From Sporomusa malonica (GTDB lineage: Bacteria > Bacillota > Negativicutes > Sporomusales > Sporomusaceae): a stretch of 64,000 nt of DNA. Shown here piece after piece: positions 38,358-47,015 of this stretch. The stretch's first letter is position 1; every line of letters begins with the position of its first letter. The position numbers and the translations under genes were made by a program. The stretch lies in the NCBI RefSeq assembly GCF_041428715.1, contig NZ_CP155572.1. One strand, 5' to 3'. The notes below the pieces were generated by a model. That model ran no database searches. It saw nothing but the letters and a program-made list of their open reading frames with translations, and was not told where the DNA came from.

Positions 38358-39539
38358 TTAGATACGCTCGATGATGGTGGCAACGCCTTGGCCGCCGCCG
38401 ATGCACAGGGTGGCCAGGCCAAGCTTAGCCTCTCTGGCCTGCATGGAATGCAGCAGGGTAACAAGTATCCGCGCGCCGCTGGCGCCGATAGGATGGCCTA
38501 GTGCAATTGCACCGCCGTTAACATTGACTTTTTCCTTGGTAAATCCAAGCTCTTTGCCTACTGCGAGAAACTGAGCGGCGAAAGCCTCGTTGGCTTCGAT
38601 TAAGTCGATGTCGGCTATAGTGAGACCGGCTTTCTTCAGCGCTTTGCGGGTTGCTGGTACAGGGCCCATTCCCATGAGGGAAGGGTCAACGCCGCCTGAG
38701 GCAAAGGAACGAATGCGGGCCAATGGCTTAAGCCCCAGTTCATTCGCCTTGTCGGCAGACATGAGGATCAGGGCGGCAGCCCCGTCATTAATACCTGAGG
38801 CATTACCGGCAGTAATGGAACCGTCTTTTTTAAAGGCAGGTTTTAAACCGCACAGCGACTGAGCTGTTGTGCCTGCTTTGGGATATTCGTCAGTAGCGAA
38901 AATGGTATCGCCTTTTCTGCCTTTGATGACCACTGGGCATATCTCTTCTTTAAAAGTGCCAGCCTCGATGGCTTTGAGTGCTTTTGTTTGAGATTCAAAG
39001 GCAAGTTGATCCTGATCTTCCCGGCTAATGCTGTACTTGTCAGCCACATTTTCGGCTGTGATTCCCATATGGTAGTCGTTAAAGGCGCACCAGAGACCGT
39101 CGTGAATCATGACATCGGTCAGTTTGGCATGTCCCATGCGGTAGCCCCAGCGAGCTTTGCTGTCCATGAGATAGGGGGCTTGCGTCATATTTTCCATGCC
39201 ACCGGCTACTACGATGTCTGCGTCACAGGTCATAATGGCTTGAGCTGCCAAATTTACTGTTTTTAGGCCGGAGCCGCAAACTTTATTCACTGTGTAGGAA
39301 GGAACTTCAAACGGGAGACCGGCCTTTATGGCTGCCTGACGGGCTGGGTTTTGTCCTAAGCCTGCCTGAAGCACGTTGCCGAAGATGACTTCATCAACTG
39401 CTTCTTTATTAATACCGGCTTTTTCAATTGCTGTTTTAATGGTTAAGGCTCCTAGCTCTGTTGCGGCTACAGAGGCCAGGGAACCGTTGAAACTCCCTAT
39501 GGCAGTACGTACTGCGCTGACGATTACTACTTCTTTCAT
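38358..39539 (-). CDS. thlA: Acetyl-CoA C-acetyltransferase (thiolase)
   Basis: A 393-residue thiolase that condenses two acetyl-CoA or cleaves acetoacetyl-CoA. Nucleophile Cys in NKVCGSGLKTV (about residue 88), His in GGAIALGHPIGASGAR and the second Cys in LCIGGGQG. AAAGGATGG precedes the ATG at 39539. Second gene of the operon, 38 bases after the CoA-transferase. Confidence 0.94.
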   Translation of the reverse strand: MKEVVIVSAVRTAIGSFNGSLASVAATELGALTIKTAIEKAGINKEAVDEVIFGNVLQAGLGQNPARQAAIKAGLPFEVPSYTVNKVCGSGLKTVNLAAQAIMTCDADIVVAGGMENMTQAPYLMDSKARWGYRMGHAKLTDVMIHDGLWCAFNDYHMGITAENVADKYSISREDQDQLAFESQTKALKAIEAGTFKEEICPVVIKGRKGDTIFATDEYPKAGTTAQSLCGLKPAFKKDGSITAGNASGINDGAAALILMSADKANELGLKPLARIRSFASGGVDPSLMGMGPVPATRKALKKAGLTIADIDLIEANEAFAAQFLAVGKELGFTKEKVNVNGGAIALGHPIGASGARILVTLLHSMQAREAKLGLATLCIGGGQGVATIIERI

Positions 39540-39577
39540 TAATTGCACCATCCTTTGAGCGTGTTTAAATGTAGATG

Positions 39578-41131
39578 CTATTGCTTGTCAAGGCCCATGG
39601 GCTTAGCGCTGAAGATGCGCTCATCCATGGTTTTTAAGTTAGGGGAGATGATTGGTTTGAAGTCCATCAGTGAAAGAATGTCTTTTTCCAGCTCAACACC
39701 TGGGGCTATTTCAGTAAGCATCATGCCGTCGGCGGTAAGCTCAAATACGGCTCTTTCAGTAATGTACATGACAGGCTGTTTTACTTTCTGAGCGTACTGA
39801 CCACTGAAGGTAATTTGCTCTACTTGGTCAAGGAATTTTTTCATTTTACCTTCGTTTAATATAGATAGTTTCCCATCAGCAATCTCTACTTTGAGACCAC
39901 CGGCTGTGAAGGTACCGCAAAAGAAGACTCGTTTGGCGTTTTGTGTGATATTAATGAAGCCGCCGCAGCCTGCTACCCGCCCCTTAAATTTGCTGACATT
40001 GATATTGCCTTGTTTGTCGGTTTCTGCCAGTCCAAGGAAGGCAAGGTCTAAGCCGCCGCCGTCATAAAAATCGAATTGGTAAGGCTGATCCAGGATGGCC
40101 TCTGCATTGATGGCTGCACCAAAGCTCTGCCCGCCAGCAGGAACGCCGCCGATAGGACCTGCTTCCACTGTCAGGGTCAATGTATCGCCGATACACTCCT
40201 CATTAGCTACAAGGGCTACTCCTTCGGGAACGCCGATGCCTAAATTCACTTTGGCATTGGGAATCAATTCCAGCGCGGCTCGTCTTGCGATTACCTTCCG
40301 CTCATCAAGCGGCAGCGGGGCGATGGCCGATAGTGGTACGCGGACTTCCCCTGAGTAGGCGGGGTTATATTGTTCGCCAAAGGTCTGCATATGCAAGGCG
40401 GGAGAGGCAGCCACTACGATATAGTCAACGCTGATGCCTGGGATTTTAACATCCATGGGCTTAAGACTGCCGTTGGCCACAAGCCGCTCGACCTGGACGA
40501 TGACAATACCACCAGAACGTTTAACTGCCTGAGCGATGGATAACTGCTCTAAAGAAACAGCTTCGCGTTCAATGGTGATATTGCCGCGTTCATCTGCGCT
40601 CGTGCCTCTGAGTACCGCGACATCTACCGGGAAAGGCTTGTACCATAACCATTCTTCGCCGCCCAGTTCGATGACTTCGACCAGATCTTCAGTTGTAATG
40701 CTATTAATTTTTCCGCCCTCTACCCGCGGGTCAACAAAAGTATTCAGGCCAACCTTGGTGATGACACCCGGCTTATTGCCAGCTACACTGCGGAACCAGT
40801 GGGTGAGAGTGCCCTGGGGGAAGTTGTAGGCTTCTATTTTGTTTTCAACAACGAGTTTGCCAAGTTTTGGCGCAAGGTTCCAGTGTCCGCCGACAGCTCT
40901 TTTAACCATACCTTCTAAACCGAAGTGGTTGAGGCCGCGATCTTTTCCGTCGCCTTGTCCGGCACAGTAAATAAGAGTTAAATTTTTTGGAGCACCTTGT
41001 TCTATGAAGCGTTCCTCTAAGGCTGCAGTCAATGCCTCAGGGTGACCATTGCCGACGAAACCGCTGGTGGCAAGCGTGGCGCCGTCTTGTATTAGTTTGG
41101 CGGCTTCCTGCGCGCTAATTATCTTTGCCAT
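39578..41131 (-). CDS. Class I CoA-transferase (propionate/acetate CoA-transferase type)
   Basis: A 517-residue fused alpha-beta CoA-transferase that moves CoA between acyl-CoA and a free acid such as acetate, butyrate or acetoacetate. The catalytic Glu lies in TVEAGPIGGVPAGG (about residue 330). The glycine-rich GFVGNGHPEAL is near the N-terminus. AAGGAGAG precedes the ATG at 41131. It is the first gene of the C4 operon and sits behind a sigma-54 promoter at 41172-41188. It ends in TAG. Confidence 0.88.
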   Translation of the reverse strand: MAKIISAQEAAKLIQDGATLATSGFVGNGHPEALTAALEERFIEQGAPKNLTLIYCAGQGDGKDRGLNHFGLEGMVKRAVGGHWNLAPKLGKLVVENKIEAYNFPQGTLTHWFRSVAGNKPGVITKVGLNTFVDPRVEGGKINSITTEDLVEVIELGGEEWLWYKPFPVDVAVLRGTSADERGNITIEREAVSLEQLSIAQAVKRSGGIVIVQVERLVANGSLKPMDVKIPGISVDYIVVAASPALHMQTFGEQYNPAYSGEVRVPLSAIAPLPLDERKVIARRAALELIPNAKVNLGIGVPEGVALVANEECIGDTLTLTVEAGPIGGVPAGGQSFGAAINAEAILDQPYQFDFYDGGGLDLAFLGLAETDKQGNINVSKFKGRVAGCGGFINITQNAKRVFFCGTFTAGGLKVEIADGKLSILNEGKMKKFLDQVEQITFSGQYAQKVKQPVMYITERAVFELTADGMMLTEIAPGVELEKDILSLMDFKPIISPNLKTMDERIFSAKPMGLDKQ

Positions 41132-41171
41132 ATGCCCACTCTCCTTGATGAAGTATTTCAAATTAACTTAA

Positions 41172-41188
41172 TGCAAGGATTGTGCCAA
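41172..41188 (-). promoter_or_regulatory. Sigma-54 promoter of the C4 acyl-CoA operon
   Basis: Minus strand TTGGCACAATCCTTGCA: GG and GC separated by 10 bases, as required for -24/-12 promoters. It stands about 40 bases before the CoA-transferase start. Confidence 0.85.
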
Positions 41189-41271
41189 TTGATGTATAGG
41201 GGCACAAAGAACGCTAATGCCAAAGTTGACGACCTAATCAGAATGTTTTTTACGGGCTTTATTTGTAGGCG

Positions 41272-41293
41272 TGTGTTTATTGGCATGAACACA
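41272..41293. promoter_or_regulatory. Possible activator site upstream of the C4 operon promoter
   Basis: TGTGTT and AACACA form an inverted repeat with a 10-base centre, about 100 bases upstream of the -24 element. The distance suits an enhancer-binding protein site. The assignment is tentative. Confidence 0.35.
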
Positions 41294-41316
41294 TCGTCTA
41301 TTTTTTTGTACAACTC

Positions 41317-42195
41317 TTATGTAGTGGTTTCCGAGCCTGTTTCTTTGTATAAGGCATCGGCTATTTTATCCAGATGCTGAGCCATACTGCTCATTTGCTG
41401 AGCCGTTCCTGCGATATTGCTGATCGCTTGAGCTACTTGCGTTAGCGCGCTGTCGATTTGGTTAATTTGAGATTTTGAGCTATGACTATCTGCTTGAATT
41501 GTCTTGATGATAGTGTCTATTTTCTTAATAGAATCAGCGCTAGTAGCGGCTAGTTTGCGAATTTCTCCAGCAACTACGCTAAAACCCCGTCCGTGTTCTC
41601 CGACCCGCGCCGCCTCAATGGCAGCATTTAATCCAAGTAAATTTGTCTGTCCTGCGATAGTTTTTATAAGTCCAAGGATATGGTCTGTTTCACCAACTCT
41701 TGCTTCAGACTCTTGTGACAGTTGGGCTAGTGTTCGACTTACAACTGACAATTCTTGGGTCTGAGCGGAAATATCTTGGGTTGCGTCAGCAAGAATGGCT
41801 ATGGTTGCCGATAATTGAGCGGCCATCGCCTTCAAAGATTCTTGCCGTTCGACAGTTTCCTGGATACATACGGCACCTACTGCCTGATGACTATCGTCAA
41901 ACAGGGGGACAGCTACAGCAACATAAGGCTGGCCAAATAATGATTTGCTGACACGGATCAATACGCGGCGCTTTTCATGTATGGCACGGTAAACGGCACT
42001 CTCCGGTTTAATAGGCGAATCTTTGCTTACTTTTAAATCCAGGGATTTAGCCGGTTTGTAAAAGAGATATTTTTCCCGGTCGGTAAGACTTATACCAATG
42101 TCACCTATTGATAAATCGGCCAGATACGGAAACACTTTTACGAAGTGTTCAAGAATGGCAGGCAGGCTTTGGTTGGGATAAGTAGTGTTAGTCAT
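41317..42195 (-). CDS. Soluble chemoreceptor-like signalling protein
   Basis: A 292-residue cytoplasmic protein. Sensor domain about 1-125 (FYKPAKSLDLKVS, VAVAVPLFDDSHQAVGAV), then an MCP hairpin with the tip NLLGLNAAIEAARVGEHGRGFSVVA. It is related to the protein at 32810-33625 and has no membrane helix. It stands between the C4 operon and the permease gene and could sense a metabolite of that pathway; nothing shows which. Confidence 0.78.
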   Translation of the reverse strand: MTNTTYPNQSLPAILEHFVKVFPYLADLSIGDIGISLTDREKYLFYKPAKSLDLKVSKDSPIKPESAVYRAIHEKRRVLIRVSKSLFGQPYVAVAVPLFDDSHQAVGAVCIQETVERQESLKAMAAQLSATIAILADATQDISAQTQELSVVSRTLAQLSQESEARVGETDHILGLIKTIAGQTNLLGLNAAIEAARVGEHGRGFSVVAGEIRKLAATSADSIKKIDTIIKTIQADSHSSKSQINQIDSALTQVAQAISNIAGTAQQMSSMAQHLDKIADALYKETGSETTT

Positions 42196-42237
42196 AGGTT
42201 ATTTCCTCACAGTTTATTGATAGGTTAATTTGCTTGT

Positions 42238-42276
42238 AAAAACCCCTGCGCTAACTCACATCAGCACAGGGGCTTT
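42238..42276 (-). terminator. Terminator after the GntP-type permease gene
   Basis: On the minus strand GCCCCTGTGC pairs with GCGCAGGGG and TTTTTA follows. It ends the permease transcript about 120 bases after the stop codon. Confidence 0.8.
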
Positions 42277-42395
42277 AAGCTTGGTCTACCAGAATTTATA
42301 ACGCAATTCTGTTGACATAAGAACGACTAAGGCTTCTGCCGGCGTCCTGAAGGACTTGGCACAAGCCAAGTCTTTTCTTATGGGATAGATTGTTT

Positions 42396-43796
42396 TTAGA
42401 GAATTCCGGTCATAGCGTGGAGTGCGATTATTACAAATACCATCAATGTTTTTAGACATGTCAGTACGAAGATATCGCCGTAGGAATCCTTGTGAGTGAG
42501 ACCGCATACAGCAAGCAGCGTAATAACCGCTCCGTTGTGAGGCAGGGTGTCCATGCCGCCCGAAGCCATGGAAGCAACCCGGTGAAGTATTTCGGGTGAC
42601 ATACCAATCGAGTTTGCCCAGGCCAACCAATCTTTGGCCATCAGATCGAGTGCAATTGACATACCACCTGAAGCAGAACCGGTTACACCAGCAAGGATAT
42701 TTACAGTTACTGCTTCGGAGACTAAGGGCGAGCCACCGACTTTGATACTCATTAAAGCAGCAGATATCGATTTAAAACCTGAAAGAGAGGCGACAACATT
42801 GCCGTAACCTACTTCGGAGGCAGTATTCATGATGGCTAAGAGCGAACCGATGGCACCGGCGTTCAAAGATTTGGCTAATACGCTGGTGGAGCCAAGGTTT
42901 CTAAAGCCAAGTGCAATGGCCAAGCCAACACCTGCTACTAATGCAATAATCAGTGACCAGATGCTGATTACGTTTTTAACTGCGGGTGCAGTCATCGGTA
43001 GTTTCATCGCTTTGAAAGGCTCAAGCATTGCTGGATCCCAGGTAAACATACGGGTCATAAGGAAGTTTACTACAAGTACGGTTAATAACGGTAAAATGGC
43101 TAACTGCCAAGATGGGAGAACAACATCGTTTTTGATTTCCGGCTCATTAATCGTATGGTTACCATAACCCTCGCCAGCTGCGGCAGCTTTTTTGCGGCGA
43201 TGTTCCAGCCAAGCGACACCTAAGCCTAAAATCGCGGTTCCGCCTAATAGACCAAGAATTGGGGCTGCATAGATATTGGTGCCGAAAAAGTTAGTAGGGA
43301 TAAGATTTTGGATTTGCGGGGTTCCCGGAATGCAATCCATGGTTGCTGTAAATGCACCTAATGCAATTGTTGCCGGCAGCAGCCTTTTGGGAATATCAGC
43401 CTCTTTAAACAAGGCGGATGCAAATGGGTAGATGGCAAAAACAACAACAAACAGGCTTACTCCGCCGTAGGTAAGTACACAACCGGCTAATACAATGGAG
43501 AGAATAGCCCGGTCTCTGCCCAAACCCTTAATGATAGATTGTGCTAAGCCTTTAGCTAAACCGGTATCTTCCATAATCTTGCCGAAAACAGCACCAAGCA
43601 AGAATACCGGAAAGAAGGATTTAATATAGGTGACGGCTTTAGCCATAAATAATTCTGTATAGGCCGGCATAAGCGATAGTCCAGACATAGAAGCCGCAAG
43701 CAGGGCAAATACCGGGGCAAACAAAATTACTGAAAAACCGCGGTAAGCAAAAAACATTAATAGAAATAAACTAAGGAGAATTCCAAATACTTCCAT
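42396..43796 (-). CDS. GntP-family permease (hydroxy acid/gluconate symporter type)
   Basis: A 466-residue membrane protein with about 12-14 hydrophobic segments from the N-terminus on (MEVFGILLSLFLLMFFAYRG). The family-typical GCVLTYGGVSLFVVVFAIYPF and GAFTATMDCIPGTPQ are present. GntP members carry gluconate, other hydroxy acids and, in some bacteria, D-3-hydroxybutyrate. With a divergent short-chain dehydrogenase and the C4 CoA operon alongside, 3-hydroxybutyrate is an attractive substrate (inference). A sigma-54 promoter is at 43906-43922. Confidence 0.83.
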   Translation of the reverse strand: MEVFGILLSLFLLMFFAYRGFSVILFAPVFALLAASMSGLSLMPAYTELFMAKAVTYIKSFFPVFLLGAVFGKIMEDTGLAKGLAQSIIKGLGRDRAILSIVLAGCVLTYGGVSLFVVVFAIYPFASALFKEADIPKRLLPATIALGAFTATMDCIPGTPQIQNLIPTNFFGTNIYAAPILGLLGGTAILGLGVAWLEHRRKKAAAAGEGYGNHTINEPEIKNDVVLPSWQLAILPLLTVLVVNFLMTRMFTWDPAMLEPFKAMKLPMTAPAVKNVISIWSLIIALVAGVGLAIALGFRNLGSTSVLAKSLNAGAIGSLLAIMNTASEVGYGNVVASLSGFKSISAALMSIKVGGSPLVSEAVTVNILAGVTGSASGGMSIALDLMAKDWLAWANSIGMSPEILHRVASMASGGMDTLPHNGAVITLLAVCGLTHKDSYGDIFVLTCLKTLMVFVIIALHAMTGIL

Positions 43797-43882
43797 TTAA
43801 AAATAACCTCCTGATTAATAGTTATTATTTGCATTTAGGTCAGTAATAATTTTACTGAGAGCGGCCTCCCTTCGTGTGTGAT

Positions 43883-43892
43883 GAAACGTTTC
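43883..43892. promoter_or_regulatory. Palindrome GAAACGTTTC in the permease leader
   Basis: A perfect 10-base palindrome just downstream of the permease sigma-54 promoter. It resembles half of LacI/CcpA-type operators, but the match is short. Confidence 0.3.
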
Positions 43893-43905
43893 GAAACTAT
43901 TCATA

Positions 43906-43922
43906 AGCAAGTATCATGCCAA
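43906..43922 (-). promoter_or_regulatory. Sigma-54 promoter of the GntP-type permease
   Basis: Minus strand TTGGCATGATACTTGCT, with GG-N10-GC spacing. About 110 bases before the permease start. Confidence 0.8.
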
Positions 43923-44056
43923 GAGAACAAGTCGGCTGAAACAATCGCGAAATCAATATTTTCTGTTTTCTATAAGGATCTTTGCTAGCGATAATGCAAT
44001 ACCAGTGTACACAATGCTAGACAGTATGTTTAAGAAGCAAGACAGATGGTGTCAAG

Positions 44057-44072
44057 CAAAGCTGCTGCTTTG
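44057..44072. promoter_or_regulatory. Possible shared activator site between divergent sigma-54 promoters
   Basis: CAAAGC-TGCT-GCTTTG is a perfect inverted repeat lying between the permease and dehydrogenase promoters, roughly 160 and 70 bases upstream of their starts. It is a candidate for binding the activator encoded at 45162. Confidence 0.4.
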
Positions 44073-44117
44073 GTGTGTATATTGAGATATGGCCTTGATT
44101 CATGCGGGGAAAAAAAG

Positions 44118-44134
44118 TTGGCACGATTATTGCT
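44118..44134 (+). promoter_or_regulatory. Sigma-54 promoter of the short-chain dehydrogenase
   Basis: TTGGCACGATTATTGCT is a near-perfect -24/-12 element (consensus YTGGCACGN4TTGCW), about 70 bases before the start. The 405-base region from 43797 holds this and the divergent promoter and no gene. Confidence 0.9.
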
Positions 44135-44201
44135 TTACTTTGATTTTGATTCTGGCCTTATATGAGTCTGACAATCTTGTAATTCGAAGGAGGTATTTAT
44201 T

Positions 44202-44942
44202 GTGAGAGGCTTAAAAGACAAAGTTGTAATTATCACCGGAGCTGCAAGTGGGATAGGTAAAGCAACGGCTTTGCGTTTTGCTGAAGAGGGCGCTCATATT
44301 GTTGTTGCCGATTTTGCCGACGGCACGGCGGTTGTAGATCAAGTGATGGAAAAAGGCGTACAGGCTTTGTATGTTTCGGTTAATGTGACAGATCCAGACA
44401 GTGTGGCGACTATGGTTGCTAAAACCATAGAAGTTTTCGGCAGAGTAGATATACTTATTAACAATGCCGGTATTACTAAAGATGCCATGATGAAGAAGAT
44501 GACAAAAGAAGCTTGGGACGCAGTAATCAATGTTAACTTGACAGGCGTATTTAACTGTACATCTGCCATTTTACCCCATATGTTGGAGAAGAAGGAAGGG
44601 GTGGTGTTGACTACTTCTTCAGTAGTTGGCATTTATGGCAACTTGGGTCAAACCAACTATGCCGCGGCTAAATGGGGAGTCATTGGCATGACTAAATCCT
44701 GGGCTAAAGAAATGGCGAAGAACGGACTGCGCTTTAATTGTGTGGCACCAGGCTTTATCGCTACTGAAATGGTTAAGAAAATTCCTGATCAAGTATTGAA
44801 TGAAAGAATATTAGTTAAAGTACCTGCGGGACGGCTGGGTGAGCCGGAAGAGATTGCTGCGGCTTTTGCTTTTCTTGCTTCTGATGATGCTAAATTTATT
44901 AACGGCACGGTACTTAGTGTGGATGGTGCCTGCACGCTGTAA
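44202..44942 (+). CDS. Short-chain dehydrogenase (3-hydroxybutyrate dehydrogenase or acetoacetyl-CoA reductase type)
   Basis: A 246-residue classical SDR. Cofactor motif GAASGIGKA (about residue 13), NNAGI at about 87, catalytic Ser-Tyr-Lys with YAAAK, and a C-terminal SVDGA. An Asp at the end of the second strand (VVADFAD) favours NAD(H) over NADP(H), which fits a 3-hydroxybutyrate dehydrogenase somewhat better than FabG. The start is GTG with AAGGAGG upstream. Its sigma-54 promoter ties it to the permease and C4 operon. The exact substrate remains open. Confidence 0.8.
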   Translation: MRGLKDKVVIITGAASGIGKATALRFAEEGAHIVVADFADGTAVVDQVMEKGVQALYVSVNVTDPDSVATMVAKTIEVFGRVDILINNAGITKDAMMKKMTKEAWDAVINVNLTGVFNCTSAILPHMLEKKEGVVLTTSSVVGIYGNLGQTNYAAAKWGVIGMTKSWAKEMAKNGLRFNCVAPGFIATEMVKKIPDQVLNERILVKVPAGRLGEPEEIAAAFAFLASDDAKFINGTVLSVDGACTL

Positions 44943-44982
44943 TATCAGATCAGCTTGGCTGTTGACGTTCATAGAATAAGAA

Positions 44983-45026
44983 AAGGTGGCGAAGAGAGAT
45001 ACTACCCTCTTCGCCACCTTTTTATT
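44983..45026 (+). terminator. Terminator after the short-chain dehydrogenase
   Basis: AAGGTGGCGAAGAG pairs with CTCTTCGCCACCTT, followed by TTTTATT. Confidence 0.92.
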
Positions 45027-45057
45027 GACAATTTTTATGCTTTTCCGACTTTTGAGT

Positions 45058-45086
45058 AGACAGTATTATGGACACCATCTATAATT
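45058..45086 (+). promoter_or_regulatory. Sigma-70 promoter for the sigma-54 activator gene
   Basis: TAGACA and TATAAT with 17-base spacing, 75 bases before the start at 45162. Confidence 0.6.
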
Positions 45087-45161
45087 GTCTTTGAAAGACG
45101 TATTTGGAGGAGCAGGGAATTTTCGCGACACTTTTTTGTTAAAGATAGGAGGGGTCTCGGG

Positions 45162-46928
45162 ATGCATAAACATGAATTGGCGAGTTTGGCAGACGTATTC
45201 TCGTCGACTGGCATGACAGAAATGAGAGTTGTGCTTGACTCAGTTTGCAATGGGGTAGTTGTAGTAAATGCCCACGGTATTATTACCTTTTTTAATACTG
45301 CCGCCGAGACTATCAGTGGTTTAAAAGCCAAAAATGTCATAGGACAAATAGTGGATGACGTAATACCCAATACTGGACTCATACGGGTTATGGAAACTGG
45401 GCTGGCTGAGATTAATCAGCGCCAAAATATAGGAAAATGCGAAATATTAACAAACCGTACGCCCATTCTAAAAGATAATATCCTTGTCGGAGCGGTTGCC
45501 ATCTTCCAGGATATTACCGAATTTAATGAGGTTGTTACTCAGCTTGAAGAAAACAAAAGGCTCAAAAGTACATTGGAATCTATTGTTGACAGTCTGCATG
45601 AGGGGATTGTAGTTGTCGATAAAGCCGGTTGTATTACCCTGCTGAACAAAGCATATGGCGAATTCCTCAATGTTGTTCCCAAGGCAGTTATCGGAAAACA
45701 TGTTGCTGAGGTTATACCCAATACAAGGATGCATCTGGTAGCCCAGGAAGGTAAGGCTGAAGTAACAGATATACAAAAAATCCAGACAAATACCTGTGTT
45801 GTCACCAGGATTCCTATTGTCAAAGATGGCGAAATCATTGGCGCTGTCGGTAACATGGTGTTTAAAGATGTTAAGGATTTAAAGTCGCTTGCCGGGAAAA
45901 TTAACAAACTGGAATCAGAACTGGAATATTATAAGGAAGAATTGCTCAAAGCCAACGGCGGTAAATATACGTTTGATAGTATTGTTGGCAACAGTGACAC
46001 TATGAAGTGGCTGAGGGATGTCGCTGCCAAAGCAGCAAGAGGTACCTCGACAGTACTGATATTAGGTGAAAGCGGTACAGGTAAAGAATTGTTTGCTCAT
46101 GCTGTGCATAACGGCAGCCGCCGGTGGCAGGGGCCTTTTATCAAGGTTAATTGTGCGGCTCTGCCTGAACAGCTTTTGGAAGCCGAGCTATTCGGTTATG
46201 AAGAAGGCGCATTTACCGGAGCCCGTAAGGGCGGAAAACCGGGTAAATTCGAACTTGCCAACGGTGGGACAATTTTTCTGGATGAAATTGGCGAAATGAC
46301 ACTTGCTATGCAAGTCAAGCTGCTCAGGGTGCTGCAGGAACGGGAGCTGGAGCGTCTGGGTGGAACTAAGACTACCAAGTTGGATATTCGTGTGATTGCA
46401 GCAACAAACCGCGATTTAGAAAAAATGATTGAGCAGAACCAATTCAGGCAGGATTTATATTATCGGCTAAATATATTTACGCTCAATATTCCCCCTCTCA
46501 GAGAGCGAACCGAGGACATACCTGTGCTGTGTCAGATGTTGCTAAAAAAGATAAATAATCAGGTTGAGCATTGGGTTGAAAGTGTATCGCCAGAAGCTGT
46601 GGCGTTACTCATGCAGTACAAATGGCCTGGTAATGTCCGGGAACTCGAGAATGTACTTGAACGTACTATTAATTTAATGGAAGATGAGATCAGCATTGCC
46701 CCTGAGCATTTGCCGCCGATGATAAAAAAAGGTAATCGACTTAAGGTGGACAACCAGGATGGGGAGAATCCGAATGATTTAGCCGAGATTAAAGATGATG
46801 CTGAAAAACAAGCCATTATGCGGGCTCTGGCTGCGGCAGGTGGTAATAAGAGTAAAGCGGCCAGATTATTGGGTATTCATCGCTCTGGTTTTTATCAGAA
46901 GATGCAGAAGTATAATTTGATAAAATAG
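45162..46928 (+). CDS. Sigma-54-dependent activator: PAS-PAS-AAA+-Fis HTH
   Basis: A 588-residue enhancer-binding protein. Two PAS domains (about 20-130 and 138-250) sense a small ligand, followed by a short coiled coil. The AAA+ domain has Walker A GESGTGKE (about 303), the sigma-54 contact loop GAFTGA (349-354) and an arginine-finger region RQDLYYRLN. The C-terminal Fis-type HTH is NKSKAARLLGIHRSGFYQKM. No receiver domain, so control is probably by direct ligand binding. It stands beside three sigma-54 promoters and is their obvious candidate activator. GGAGGGG precedes the ATG. It ends in TAG. Confidence 0.92.
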   Translation: MHKHELASLADVFSSTGMTEMRVVLDSVCNGVVVVNAHGIITFFNTAAETISGLKAKNVIGQIVDDVIPNTGLIRVMETGLAEINQRQNIGKCEILTNRTPILKDNILVGAVAIFQDITEFNEVVTQLEENKRLKSTLESIVDSLHEGIVVVDKAGCITLLNKAYGEFLNVVPKAVIGKHVAEVIPNTRMHLVAQEGKAEVTDIQKIQTNTCVVTRIPIVKDGEIIGAVGNMVFKDVKDLKSLAGKINKLESELEYYKEELLKANGGKYTFDSIVGNSDTMKWLRDVAAKAARGTSTVLILGESGTGKELFAHAVHNGSRRWQGPFIKVNCAALPEQLLEAELFGYEEGAFTGARKGGKPGKFELANGGTIFLDEIGEMTLAMQVKLLRVLQERELERLGGTKTTKLDIRVIAATNRDLEKMIEQNQFRQDLYYRLNIFTLNIPPLRERTEDIPVLCQMLLKKINNQVEHWVESVSPEAVALLMQYKWPGNVRELENVLERTINLMEDEISIAPEHLPPMIKKGNRLKVDNQDGENPNDLAEIKDDAEKQAIMRALAAAGGNKSKAARLLGIHRSGFYQKMQKYNLIK

Positions 46929-46960
46929 TTATGTAATTGACTGAAAGTTCATAAAGGGAA

Positions 46961-47004
46961 AATATGTAAGGAAGGAGAACATCTTTCTTTACATATTTTT
47001 TTTG
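46961..47004 (+). terminator. Terminator after the sigma-54 activator gene
   Basis: AATATGTAAGGAAGG pairs with CTTTCTTTACATATT, and a run of T residues follows. Confidence 0.88.
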
Positions 47005-47015
47005 CGAGGTGTGCT

